Source: a virus. From it: a DNA stretch of 49,850 bases. The DNA is taken from IMG/VR virus record IMGVR_UViG_3300010885_018384, positions 1-49,850 of that record; one strand, given 5' to 3'. This document shows positions 23,019 to 34,900 of this stretch, piece after piece; positions within the stretch are counted from its first letter, which is position 1, and every line of letters starts with the position of its first letter. The notes beneath the pieces were generated by a model that was given only the letters and a program-made list of their open reading frames with translations, made no database searches and was not told the DNA's origin. The translations under genes and the position numbers were made by a program.

Positions 23019-25289
23019 TTAGAATACTGGTGGTCCTGAACGGATAATATAGTTCAATGTTAGATAGGGATTCATAATTGAAAAACTCTGTCCCAACTGT
23101 GTTGTTGTATAACCTAATACTCCTCCGCTGCTTGGAAGATATTGCATTTGTCCAGGTGTTGTAGGACCTCGACCTAAGAAGGCTCCTTCTCCTGGCTCGA
23201 TACCCGGAGGACTTGCTGTGTCTAATCGAGTTGCATGATATTGATTACTGCCTTTAGTGCCGGCGTCATTGAGTGCTTTAAAATCGTGTTCATGTTGCGG
23301 AATATTAGTTGCGGTTAAAGTGTTTCTATAATCGCCGCTTGCGCCGCCTAGCGTTTGTGCCTGTATATCATCGACTCTAGGAACTAATGTTGCAGATCCT
23401 GTACCGCTGCCTACTCCTGTTGCAGTAAATGTAGTGCCTATTGTTGAAGAACTGGCTCCGATACTTGGCCAATTAGTTGATCCAACACTTGAAATTGTGT
23501 ATCGGCGACCAACAACAAAATTTCCTGCAGGAATGGCTTCGCTACCTGGAAGGCCGCCGCCTGCATCTATAAATCCGCCACCCAAAGGAACAGTGTTATT
23601 ATTATTCATGTCGTGTTTGCCGAGTGAGAAACGACCTCGCATATCGGGCAACACAAAGGTTAGACCTGCTTGACCCCTAAACGGTGTGCCATAAATTGTT
23701 CCTATAACATTGTACAATGTTAGATACTTGGCAATTTCTTGCTCACTGCCGTCACATAATAAATAACCATAAGGGGCTGCGGATCCGGCAAACGGCAAAA
23801 TTGTGCCAACAGGTACCCCGAGATCTCCAACAAATACATCTCTAGTTTCTTTTAATAGTCCTTCGCCTGCCCTAAAAACCAGCACAAAATCATCAGCTTT
23901 TGATACATTAGGGCTAGGTTGAACTTTACTGGAAATAATACCAGAAGTAATAACTGTATCAAAAGTTTTTGTGGTTCCGCCAACTTGTCCATCAAATGTA
24001 ATATTTGCAGAGGTTACATCTCCCTGCATCTTAAAAGTTGTTGGAAAGCGCAAGTTAGTTGCTGTAGTAGCATTACCAATAATGTTACCTTCGAGTGCTC
24101 CGACTAAAGTATCTGCAATAAGAGTTTTAGTTCTAACAGTATTCCATCTTCTTGTTAAACTTCCACTATCATATTTTTCAGTTTCTCTTGGTTCAATTGA
24201 TGTTATAATAGTTTGACCGTAGACATCGATATTTTTTCCAATCAATGCATTTTTAGTTACAGCAATACCTCCGGCTGTTCTAAAACTACCGTTACTAAAA
24301 TTAGTGCTTTCAGTAATATTGGTAAGAATTAAACTTCCGTCGGTTTTAATATTTCCGCTAACAACCAGTGCTTCGTCGGGTGCAACTACATTAATACCAA
24401 CCGTATTGTTAACAATTTTTAAAACAGTATCAGGAACACCGTTTCTGTTAGTTTGTAAATCAATACTGGCGCCGGCCGTAGCATTGTATATTTTTGCGGC
24501 AGTTGACGATGCCGTTAAACTAAATGTTCCATCAACTCCAATAGTAAGACCAGAATTATTTCTAATATTAAAATTTTGTTCTGTTGTATTAGTTGTATCA
24601 GATCTTAAAAATTTTGCGGCGGCAACCGCAGTGCCGGCAACATTTAAAGCATCTGCCGCTATTGCTGTTCCGTAGAACTTTGGAAGAAAACCGCCATCAC
24701 CAACATCCAAACTGGTAATATTAATACCTGTCTTAATTGCTGCAAATCCGTTGATAGAATTTTTAGGAGTAAAGCTATCCTTGCTGATAATAATAATTGG
24801 TTTATCTTCTACATAAAAAGTTACAATAACTCTATCAAAGTTATCACTATCAATAATAGACTCTACAACAGGCCCAGATTGTAAACCTGTAGAAAAGTTA
24901 GGTCCAACTAGAATCCAACTTGATCCAGAGAATACGTATAGCTGTTGATTAGTAGTGTCTACCCACAGTTCACCAACTTTAGCAGATTCTACTGAAGGTT
25001 CACTAGTGCTTTTTTGAATATTACTGGCTGCTTTCCATTGGGTGTTGTCCCAAATTTGTAAAATACCTTCAAGTGAGTTATACCATAGTTGTCCCTCAAT
25101 TGGGTTGGTTGGGGCTGAGCCGCCGGCAAAATTTTCTAACAATGCTAAAAAGTTTTCGGCAATAATTTGTCCGTAGCCGGTGACATTGCGACCCGGAAAA
25201 TCTAAACTTGTGTCTGCATTAGAAGTATTATCATAGACTGTGATAGGAGTCTTGTTTTCTCTGTCGGTAAAATTTACAATATATGGCAT
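23019..25289 (-). CDS. Tail fibre protein with phage tail collar domain
   Basis: A 756-residue protein. The N-terminal 135 residues are the shared fibre domain (GYGQIIAENFLALLENFA, GQLWYN, GELWVD, LVGPN). A tail collar domain spans about 491-565 (VPVGTILPFAG, PYGYLLCDG, LPDMRGRFSLGKH). About residues 585-635 hold a separate module (VGRRYTISSVGSTNW, GTTFTATGVGSGTG) that I know as a recurrent insertion in marine phage structural proteins. The end is QHEHDFKAL followed by NPYLTLNYIIRSG, the usual finish of collar proteins such as T4 gp12-type short fibres. A sensible role is receptor binding or irreversible attachment. AGAGG precedes the ATG. Confidence 0.85.
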   Translation of the reverse strand: MPYIVNFTDRENKTPITVYDNTSNADTSLDFPGRNVTGYGQIIAENFLALLENFAGGSAPTNPIEGQLWYNSLEGILQIWDNTQWKAASNIQKSTSEPSVESAKVGELWVDTTNQQLYVFSGSSWILVGPNFSTGLQSGPVVESIIDSDNFDRVIVTFYVEDKPIIIISKDSFTPKNSINGFAAIKTGINITSLDVGDGGFLPKFYGTAIAADALNVAGTAVAAAKFLRSDTTNTTEQNFNIRNNSGLTIGVDGTFSLTASSTAAKIYNATAGASIDLQTNRNGVPDTVLKIVNNTVGINVVAPDEALVVSGNIKTDGSLILTNITESTNFSNGSFRTAGGIAVTKNALIGKNIDVYGQTIITSIEPRETEKYDSGSLTRRWNTVRTKTLIADTLVGALEGNIIGNATTATNLRFPTTFKMQGDVTSANITFDGQVGGTTKTFDTVITSGIISSKVQPSPNVSKADDFVLVFRAGEGLLKETRDVFVGDLGVPVGTILPFAGSAAPYGYLLCDGSEQEIAKYLTLYNVIGTIYGTPFRGQAGLTFVLPDMRGRFSLGKHDMNNNNTVPLGGGFIDAGGGLPGSEAIPAGNFVVGRRYTISSVGSTNWPSIGASSSTIGTTFTATGVGSGTGSATLVPRVDDIQAQTLGGASGDYRNTLTATNIPQHEHDFKALNDAGTKGSNQYHATRLDTASPPGIEPGEGAFLGRGPTTPGQMQYLPSSGGVLGYTTTQLGQSFSIMNPYLTLNYIIRSGPPVF

Positions 25290-25292
25290 TTA

Positions 25293-25958
25293 TTATACCT
25301 CTGTGAAGCCAGTTAAGCTCTGTACGCGAATTGTATAATCTACCTGAAGTAATCTATTCAATGATTTTTGTACAGGATGGAATACTACATGAGTGAGCAA
25401 TTTACCTTCTCCATTTGGATTATAACTCTTGAGGCCTAATTCGTCAAACACATAGCTACCGCTCATATCAACACTGTTGTCAAAGGCTTGTTGTCCCACA
25501 GGCTCGCCATAATCTAGTAAGCAGCTAATAACAATATCGCTATAAGTTGCTCCGCTGATATGGCGGATTTCCATCTTGTTTCTCGTAGGGTCTACATTTT
25601 CTGTGGCATTTTGATCAACAATTTTAGCATAGGTTTGGTTATATAATCCAGTATTTACACCCACAGTATTCGGTGTTAAGTAGGTAATTAATCCAGTAGG
25701 ATCAACTGTTGTTCCACCACTGCCAAATGCCATTTGATAAATCCAGCCTTGTCCTTGATTGCTTAGGCTATTGACCATAGCAACACTCATATTTTCATAG
25801 TGAATAGCATTGCGCTTGTCTTGAAATACTTCACCGGTTTCTGGGTCAAAAATCTTAATGTGGCCTTCAAAATGCCAGCCCGCGGTCTCGTTGGGTTGAG
25901 AATTTTCCTTTGGTTTTTCGTTTTTCATAGTTGATTCACTTGTGTTTTTCTGTTCCAT
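25293..25958 (-). CDS. Conserved marine myovirus structural protein, unknown role
   Basis: A 221-residue protein. A charged N-terminal 25 residues leads into GHIKIFDPETGEVF, KRNAIHYENMS (48-58), FGSGGTTVDPTGLITYLTP and DPTRNKMEI, a pattern I recognise from conserved virion-associated proteins of marine T4-like phages. The last third has KLLTHVVFHPVQKSLNR. The start is uncertain: the ATG at 25958 has no ribosome-binding site and follows AATAAATA by only four bases, while an in-frame ATG at 25928 is also possible. It links the giant protein to the fibre genes, so a fibre-attachment or baseplate-edge role is likely (inference). Confidence 0.7.
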   Translation of the reverse strand: MEQKNTSESTMKNEKPKENSQPNETAGWHFEGHIKIFDPETGEVFQDKRNAIHYENMSVAMVNSLSNQGQGWIYQMAFGSGGTTVDPTGLITYLTPNTVGVNTGLYNQTYAKIVDQNATENVDPTRNKMEIRHISGATYSDIVISCLLDYGEPVGQQAFDNSVDMSGSYVFDELGLKSYNPNGEGKLLTHVVFHPVQKSLNRLLQVDYTIRVQSLTGFTEV

Positions 25959-25962
25959 AGTA

Positions 25963-25970
25963 TATTTATT
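25963..25970 (-). promoter_or_regulatory. Late-promoter-like motif AATAAATA
   Basis: AATAAATA on the minus strand overlaps the TAA stop of the giant gene and ends four bases before the ATG at 25958. It fits NATAAATA, but a transcript would start at or after that ATG, favouring the ATG at 25928 or downstream use; or the match is fortuitous. Confidence 0.35.
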
Positions 25971-28900
25971 CAGGCAGTTCGGTGCTCTTTTGTTTTAAAA
26001 ATTCAGAAATAGAGCTTGAGTTTTTCAACAATGTAACACCCGAAGAAGCTGTTGTTTCGCCTCGATCATACCAAGTTTTACCAATTCGTCTAATAACAGT
26101 GATACGGGTTCCTGCAGGAATTGTAGATGTTAATCGAATGTAATCGTTTACTCCGTCAACGCTGAACTCAGCTTCTAGCACAATATCAGCTTGCGGACTA
26201 GTGATGTTGACTGTTTGATCATAGACTGTTACAGGATCTTTTCTTAGACGCTTGCCTCCTGCAAAAACTTCTATTTGATCACAAGGCTCGTATCCTGTTG
26301 GGATTGTTGTTCTTGTCCATGTTGATCGTACAGCAGCTTTGGGAACATAATTTAACGGGCCAATCAACAAACTGCTGCCGTCGCTGACAAAGTCTAATCT
26401 TTCTTGACTTTCATTGTACGGAAGATTTTCAACTCGACCAACATCAACTACACTACTACCCAATGAGTGTATTTCCTTGATTGCTGTTCCATTGATTCCT
26501 CTTCTCAGTTGTGACAATGTTGTTGTTGTTTTCTCAAAATAGTCAATGCGTTCTCCATTGATATACACAGTACCTGGAATATTTCTAGATTTGATCGGTT
26601 CAAATAAATTAGTTGTGTCTGTAACACGAATTATTTGATCATAATAATTTAAATCTTGAGATAAAGTTACTGCTTTGTCAATGCTAAAACGATTGAAATG
26701 ATATATGTTTAACATATCCTTAAACACTTCATATGCTAATGGAGCACGCCTTATGTAATTGCCAAACTGTACTATTTTAATTTCATCGGTAATCAATGTT
26801 GTTGTTTTTAAATAAACAACATTTCTCGGAATAGACACTGCATAATCTTGTTCCTGTGTTAGTCTTCGGCCGTTTTTATATATCCAGATATAGCTGGCGC
26901 TGACTGGTTCTCTTGCCAATTGATATTGAACTTTTCCTCCGGTATACTGATCAGAAATAATATTCATGCTTGGATATTCGCTGAACCAGGTAACAATAAT
27001 TTGATCGCCTTCTTGCAGTGTAGTTGTACTATCGTTTTCTACAAAACTAGTTCCGTTAAAAACAATGTTATTTCCTGTAAAGGTGTATTGACTTCTAATA
27101 TCTATAATAATTTTAATTTCATCATTAATTGCTAGTACTTCAGTGTCAACTGTTACAGTATTCTCGTTTCCATCATAAACATAATCAAGAATGTTCCTCT
27201 TTAATTCGCCATTAATATAAACTTGGATGTTAGATTGTGTGGCAGTATTAGGTGCTTCTAACGGATCTTTGCCAATTGAGATAACATTATTGGTTCCATT
27301 GTAGACTATAAATTCAGTATCAACACCTTTTAATTGTACTCCGTTAACTTCAACTAGGATTGCTCCGGATGCACTAGCCCTTGTTAAGTTTACAAACTGA
27401 TCTAGATCATAACTTAATGTACTGCCGTCAAATGTTAAAGTTTGTTGATTAACTCTTACTACAGAACTTCCTGTTGAATCAACATCAGCATTGGCTCCTA
27501 GGCAAACAATTTTTACAATCTGTCGTCGTTCTGGTTTGTTGGCAAACTGTATTAATGTTTTGTTTGTAATATCTAATACTTCAGAACTATTGATAGGCAA
27601 TGCGTCAACATCAACGCCATCAACGGTTACAACCACTGATGCAGTATCAGCAAAATTTGCTCTAGTTAAGAAAAATAATGTATCGCCATCTGCTTCAAAT
27701 TCTTGATAATCAAGCAGCGCAGCACCACCAATTCCAATAGAAATAATTTCAATCACTGAATCTCTAATTGGAGCATTAGTAAATACAACTTCATTGGTGT
27801 TGTAATCTATGATATATTCTATACTACTATCTGCATTAATTTCATATTTTACTTTATCGACATAGACCATTACAGATGCGCTGTCAAGCACAGTTAGCCC
27901 AATAGCAAAACGCTTATCTCTTCCATTGCTCTTTAATATACGAGATTGCAATGGTGTTGCACCAGTCTGAACCGTATGGAATACCTTAATTGAAACACTG
28001 TCAATAACCTGTCCGGGAATATTTTCTTCAGGAGCAGGCACTTGATCAGGGCTAATAAATTTACTACCATCAACTACAATATCTTCTGCTGCTGTACCTG
28101 TAGCAGTAATATAGGCTCCGCTAACTGCACTCAATGATCCGCCTGTTATATTTGTATCAATAATATTAATATCAGTGATATTAACTGTGCCATCACTGTC
28201 CATAGGACGGAATATTAAAGTGTCGCCATTTTCAATTTGAACATATTGTTGTATATCAATACTGTTAGTTGAACCATCTCCTATCACTGTAGGCATTATT
28301 GCAGAAAGATTAGTAACTCCTGCTCCGCCAAAGTTTACATCATCGATACGAATTGTACGAGATTCTTCTATGCCTTGATCGTAGACTACAACTGGTGCTC
28401 CAGCTGAATCTAGTGTGTCAATACTTCTTGGAGATCCCAATCCACTACGCTTTAGATATACCGATAACTGTTGTCCTATTGCCGGGGTAAATGGTAATAA
28501 AATTGTTAATTCTTCCCATACATTTGGAAACTCAACTGGGGGTTTGTCAATATTATCGATTACTGCTCTATAGTGTTTATTTCCAAGCTGGACCACTGAG
28601 CCTAATTTCCAAATCAGTGCTCGGCTGTCAAATCCTGTTGCTGTGTACTCTTGACTATCAACTACATAATAAAAATCTGCGTTTGGTTCTACAGAATCCC
28701 AAGTGTCGGTAAACCACGGAAGTGCATCCCAACCACCCGAAACATCAAATGTAGTGCCTTGAATTTGAACTCCACCGAAGTCAATTCCGGTCATTAGTTG
28801 ATTAATTTCTTTACCTATCATTCCTCTAGTTGGACTGTAATATTTGTTAATTCTATCAACTGCTTCTAAAATATCATCAGCTTTTTCATAGTCAATTACA

Positions 28901-31900
28901 ATAACTGCACCAGCAATTGGCAATGCGGTTAATTTTAATTTGCCTCTTAGCAGACTATATTCATCAGTGCTAGATTTATAAAATGTAATTTCATAATCAC
29001 TGTCTAAAATAATCTCGTCATTGACAATTACAGAAATTTTTGTTTTATCTCTTGTTGGAGGATAATTTAATTCAAAAATAGCAGTGAATCCGTCAGCAAC
29101 GAATTCTTGACTGTAGGTATATTCTGCATAGGTTCCCTCTTTGGTAATTCTATCAAATTTAACTGTAAGATCAAAAGTTCTTGTTTTGCTGTCACCAATG
29201 ATGGCCACAGCTTTTGCAATACTAGTAGATGTGCCGTTACCACCAACAATACTAACTGATGCTGAGGTATATCCTGTGCCAGCAGTTAACATTTTAATTC
29301 CAGAAACAGATCCGTTGGCAATATATGCTTGGGCACTGGCTCCCGAGCCGTCTCCTGTGATTACAACACGAGGAGCTGCTTTATAATCTGCACCTGCATT
29401 GGAAATAACAATTTCAGTGATAGAATATGTATGATTGTCTTTCCACCATTTGTAAGGATAAATGTCAATAATACTAGAATTTTCTAGTACAGGAAGTATT
29501 TGTCCTTCTTTGACATCGTATGCAGGCGGTACATCAAAGTCTGTTATTGCTGCTCCTTGACGATCAATATCGGTGTATCTACTGGTGTATTCTCTAATGG
29601 TTGTTCTAAAAGGTTTTACTTCTTCTAGATAATTTTGGAAACTGGCTAAGTTATCATTCTTATAATTAGTCTTTTGTTCTAGATCTCCAATATTATGTAT
29701 TGCATTTAAGAAGCTGGTTTTAAAGGCCCAATCAACATATAACTGCTCTGAGAATATATAACGAATGCTGGCAAAGAATAATTTATTCCATTCTGCTCGT
29801 AGATCGTCAATAAAGATATTTTCCTTTAAAGCAGCAAATATAAATCTTAATTCTTGTGTTGGTTGATTATCGTAGGTAACTTCGTCGTAGGATCCTTGGA
29901 AATCATAGACCTTAACATTATAAATTTCTTCGTTAATTTTAATTGTGCCGTTTTCTCGACCAATTAGAATATAATTACCAAGGATATCGCCGTTGCCGTC
30001 TGTAACTCTTTCAAGTAATGCCCAACCGCCGTTTGCATATTCTTTAATCTTAACAATGTCGCCAACGGTTATTTTAATTGTAGGTTCAAGATATAAATCT
30101 AATATTTCTTTTACGATACGAGTCACAGAACTGTAACCAGTAGCATACCAATCAATGTAGGTCCAATATTTGGTCGTGTCGTAAGATTGTACTGTGCTCT
30201 TGAAGAATCCTTCTCTAACGCTGTCCCAGAAATAGATAGCCCAGTAATTGTTATAGGTTATGTCATTTTTAACTAACACAGAAAAGTTTCTTACTGATAC
30301 ATCAGCAGTGGTATATTTTCTACCTTTCTGTACAATTGTAACTGAGGTAATTCTACCTTGAAGATCAAGCGTGACTGTAGCTTTGGCTCCTAATCCGTCA
30401 CCGACTATTTTAACCGGAGGTGCTGTACGATATCCAAATCCTGCATCAATAATGTTAATTGTATCAATTTCACCATCAACAATATTTGCACTTAACACTG
30501 CTGGGCTAATTCTAACAATGCCCACTTCTGCTAATTCAACAGAGGTATCCACTGTTATATCATAAAGATTTAGTGCTGCATTAGGAATCTCTTCAATTTG
30601 ATTTAGATTTTCAAAATCGATTAAATCAGCAAAAGGTCTAGTTGAAAGAATATCATTACTTCTATCGATTGCAATTTTTAATGCTGTTCCACGATCAACA
30701 AACAGTGTTTGTATAGGTCTAAAGGCTAGACCGTAACGCTGTTTGGGTAACAATGTAGGATCAGGAACTGGATTACCTGCTTGATTGAATCCAACAAGAC
30801 TGTCAATCCATTTTTGCTCTAGCGCATTGCTAGGCAAACTATCTGCAATTCCTTCAGTCAACAACTGATACTCAGTGTGCGTAGCATTAGGTCTGCGTTC
30901 TGAATTGTAGTATTCAATGTTTATTAACGCAGAGTCGCCTGTGATAACTGAACTTAGATTGTAGGTTAAAAACTTGTCAGTGTCAATGATAGCAAGGATC
31001 GGGGTACCGTCGCTGGCAGGATTTTCAATTAAAGACGCAATACTAGAGGCTGAGATATTTCTTCCCGTTACACCTGTAGGAATGATTGTTTTATTCTTAA
31101 CCCAGAAATAATATTTTGTTCCAAAAGACAGACCTGTATTAGGATTTGTAAATCTCTTAATAGAGTAGGCTGCATTACTATAGAGAGGTTGTCCAGAAAT
31201 ACCTGCTGACAATCCATCTGTGGTGTCTGCCATCTTAGACCAATCAGTTGGGCTCATTGAGCTTTCAACCCACTCGTAAATGTCAATACTAGCACCTGGC
31301 GCAAGTTGATTCCAGTTACCAGCTCTATAGGCAAGATCCCCTTGCTCATAATGTGCCCATTTGGCTGCGCTGATGTTCCACCAAATTACCCCAACATTCT
31401 TTTCAAACCAGGCTTGGTCAGCATCAACTTCAACTTCAGTAGTACCGTTGGTATAGGTTGCTGGATCGTATAGAGTTTTGAATTTGATTTCTTGTTCTGC
31501 ACGACCAAGAATTTTTAATTTGTTTACATCAATAATATCTAGGTCTGCAATCTTTAGATATTTTTCATCGTCATAAACTGCTACACTCTTTAGAAGATCG
31601 ATATTCACCATAGGTGATTCTTCTGCAAGAATTGTAAAGCTGTCTTTGGTAACATCTTTTCTAAATATTCTAGTCATACCAACTTTTGTACCAGTTGGGG
31701 CATAACTTGGTGAGCCTGTTACAATCACAGATGCTGTGCTGTCTAACGAATATCCAAATCCTTCGTTGTCTAATAGATCAGCTTCTAGTTTTTCAGATAG
31801 GAAGTAGGTTTGATCTTTAAGTTCAAACACATAGACCTGACCAGGATAGCCTTGGTCTTCTGAGAATGTTGTGCGGCCGCCATCAAATCGTGTTCTGGCA

Positions 31901-34900
31901 GATAGGTCAAAGCGTGTTGACAGTTTGTAAGGAGTATTCTTTGCTCCAACTACTACACGCTCACCACGCTCACTTATGGAAACACTAAAACCAAATAGTT
32001 CATTGTTGTAAATTTCATAACTTTGAAGTTTTTGTTTTAGTCTATATTCTGGAATTGTCGAATCGGTGTCATATCTAAAGATGTAGACACTACCTTGATT
32101 TTGTAAATTAATATCTGCCTGCGGACTAGAGATAGCAATGGTATTGCCGGAGTTATCGATATCAATTGCAAATCCAAATAAGTCTCCAGAATTAATTATT
32201 TCATCTGGAGCCAAATCACTAACATCAGGCAAACTACCTGCGTTAATTGTCTGCATTAGACTATAGAAACCATAGGCATTCATCTTATAAATGTATACTT
32301 TACCAGATGTTGCATCTGATACAGCTTCAACTAATCCCCATGGAGATCCCGATACAGGATTTGCTCCTGTTGAAGATGCAGAAGCTAATCTATAATAATT
32401 GCCGGTCCATTTAACTACATCTCCAGCTACATATGTTTGATAGCTATTCCAGATGCCTCTATAATTAGTAAAATATTGTCCGTCGCTGATTGGAGATCCC
32501 ACTACTAATGTCATACCGTCTCGGCTCATAGTCATACTGGTTCCAAATCTGTCACCGTCTTTAACTAGTTCAGCAACTTGGTCAGCAATCAAGGAACCGG
32601 CCGTTGGATCTGTACTATCATCTTCAAGTGCAATATTTGTAGGCAATGAGCTTTGGGTTGATATAGGATCTAATCGTGTCCACTGATTTGAATTGATAGA
32701 AATGGTACTACCGTCACCTGTTTGATCTTCTAGAGATTGCCATAGTGCGTTGTTGTACCATACTATAGCGCCAGCTTCGTAAAATCTAGCTCCGGTGTTA
32801 TCATAGACTCCTTTGAAGTTTTGATTTTCAATTAGTTGCCATTCTTTAGCAATGTTAGGATATTTTCTAATTATGGAATTACCCATGTTTAGAGTTGCCG
32901 ATGAGTAATAATAAAGTATACTAGAAGTATTTTCTGTTACTGTAATTTGAACTTTTCTAGTTGTAGCGGTAGTAAATCCTGCAATATACTGTGCCTGGGT
33001 AACTGTACGATTGTCTAAAAGGTAAGTAACTCCTGTGGTGTATAATGTGCCGCCGCCTAGAACTCCGCTGATATTATCATTGCTGAAATTTAACGGATGT
33101 TTATTAGTTACTGTGCCATCGACTGGGTTAGGATAATAAACATTGCTGAGATCTGTTTGATCAAATATGTAGGTATTGCCGACCAGCAACGATAGATTAG
33201 GTCTGTATTGTTCATTGATGTAATATTTAGAACCTGAGTCCATTCCCTGAGGAGGGGCGACTGTTACTTTATAGATTATAGTTTCTGAAGTATCAGCAAT
33301 TAATGGAGCATATTTGTAAAGATATATTCGGCCTTTGTTATTTTCTGCACCCGGTGCAGAAATAGCCATATAGTAATTACCAGAGTCAACACCTATAGTT
33401 ATTTTAGAACCAAACTGTTCGTTGGCATTTTGTCTTGGGCTTACAAAGCTGTATCGTTCAACCCAATTCTGCCCGCCCCATTCGTATAAAGATACTGCGC
33501 CCTGTTCTAGGTAGCCAGTATTAGAACCTTGTTGATTTGCTGTGATAATCAGGGCTGGTTCCCAATCTTCCATTGTGGCATCGATTCTAGCAAAGGTACT
33601 ATCAACTCCAACTCGAGTACTATCGACTCCTGTATAATCTTGTGCATAGATATCAACTTTGGCTCTCCATAATTTTCCTTTGTGTAAAACTATGTCGCCT
33701 TGGAAATAATCTAAATCACTATTATAAATTTCTTGATAATCTGATTTAATTCCAGTAGCCCTTGGACTACCAATAGCCAACCATTTACCGTCTGGACTTA
33801 CTGCAAGACTTTCTCCAAATACTCCGTTGGCGGCTGCGCTGATGCTGTTGGGTCTTTCAAAAGTTTGTAAAGGTTTTAATCCATCTACTCTTTCTAAATA
33901 AGAAACTACAATATTACTTGCTGGCATCGCTGAGACAATCTGAGTTAAGATGTCAATATACAACACAGAACTACCATTACCTAAAGGTGTAGTTGTTCCA
34001 TATTCTGAAATTTCAGTAGATGCAAATAGTTTTTGTTTTTCAGAAACTTCCCAATTACCATTTATGTTATTGTCTATCCAAAACTTAGCACCGCTAGTTA
34101 ATGTTGCGGCTATGGCAAGATCAACTGATTGATAATCAGTAAATCTAGCGGAACTAAACAATTCTAAATTAATAACAGTGCTTGTTTCCCATTTTGGTTC
34201 TTTAGCATCTTTACTAATTTGAATCACTATGGTTTTTCTATCAGGAACTTCTGTAATCTTATAAAAGCCTTCTAGATTTTCAATATTTCTAATACCAAAG
34301 ATATCTCCTACTGCTAGACCATGTGTTCTACCTAGTACAATTTCAACTCGTGTTTTAACTACATTAACATCAGTAACTAACAACAGTCTAGAAATATTGT
34401 ATCGCAGTACAGTCCAAGAATTGTTATAAAAAGTAATCCATACATGAGAATTTTCTTCAAAATCTGCAATGTTTAATGCTAAGATGTCATCATAGTTTTT
34501 AACAGCAAAATCAACATCAAAAGAATTTACATATCCTGCTGTTCGAGGAGTTAATTTATATTTCTTAACAGGATTGATATTAGCTGTAAAAGGTATTGGG
34601 GCAATTGTAAAATTCTTTTCAGGTACTCGCATGTACAAATCTAGTACATCTGTGCTGGAATCTGTAGGTGCAATAATCACTGGCTGTGGATTAATTTTAA
34701 AATCATTCTTTAAGATTCTAAATTCAGTTTCATTAAACTGATCAGTGCCGCCTAGTCGACCAACACGGAATGCCCATTCTTCATTGAGTTCGATACTGCC
34801 AGTATTGGTTCTGCTTAGTTTGTCAAATACTTTAGTGATAGCATTTGCTGTGCCTTTTTCACGGATAAATCCTTGGTACAACTTAAACTGGCTAACGGCA

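Noticed and set aside
23019-25289. Diversity-generating retroelement target in the collar fibre
   Set aside because: No reverse transcriptase, template repeat or adenine-biased variable region is visible in the window.
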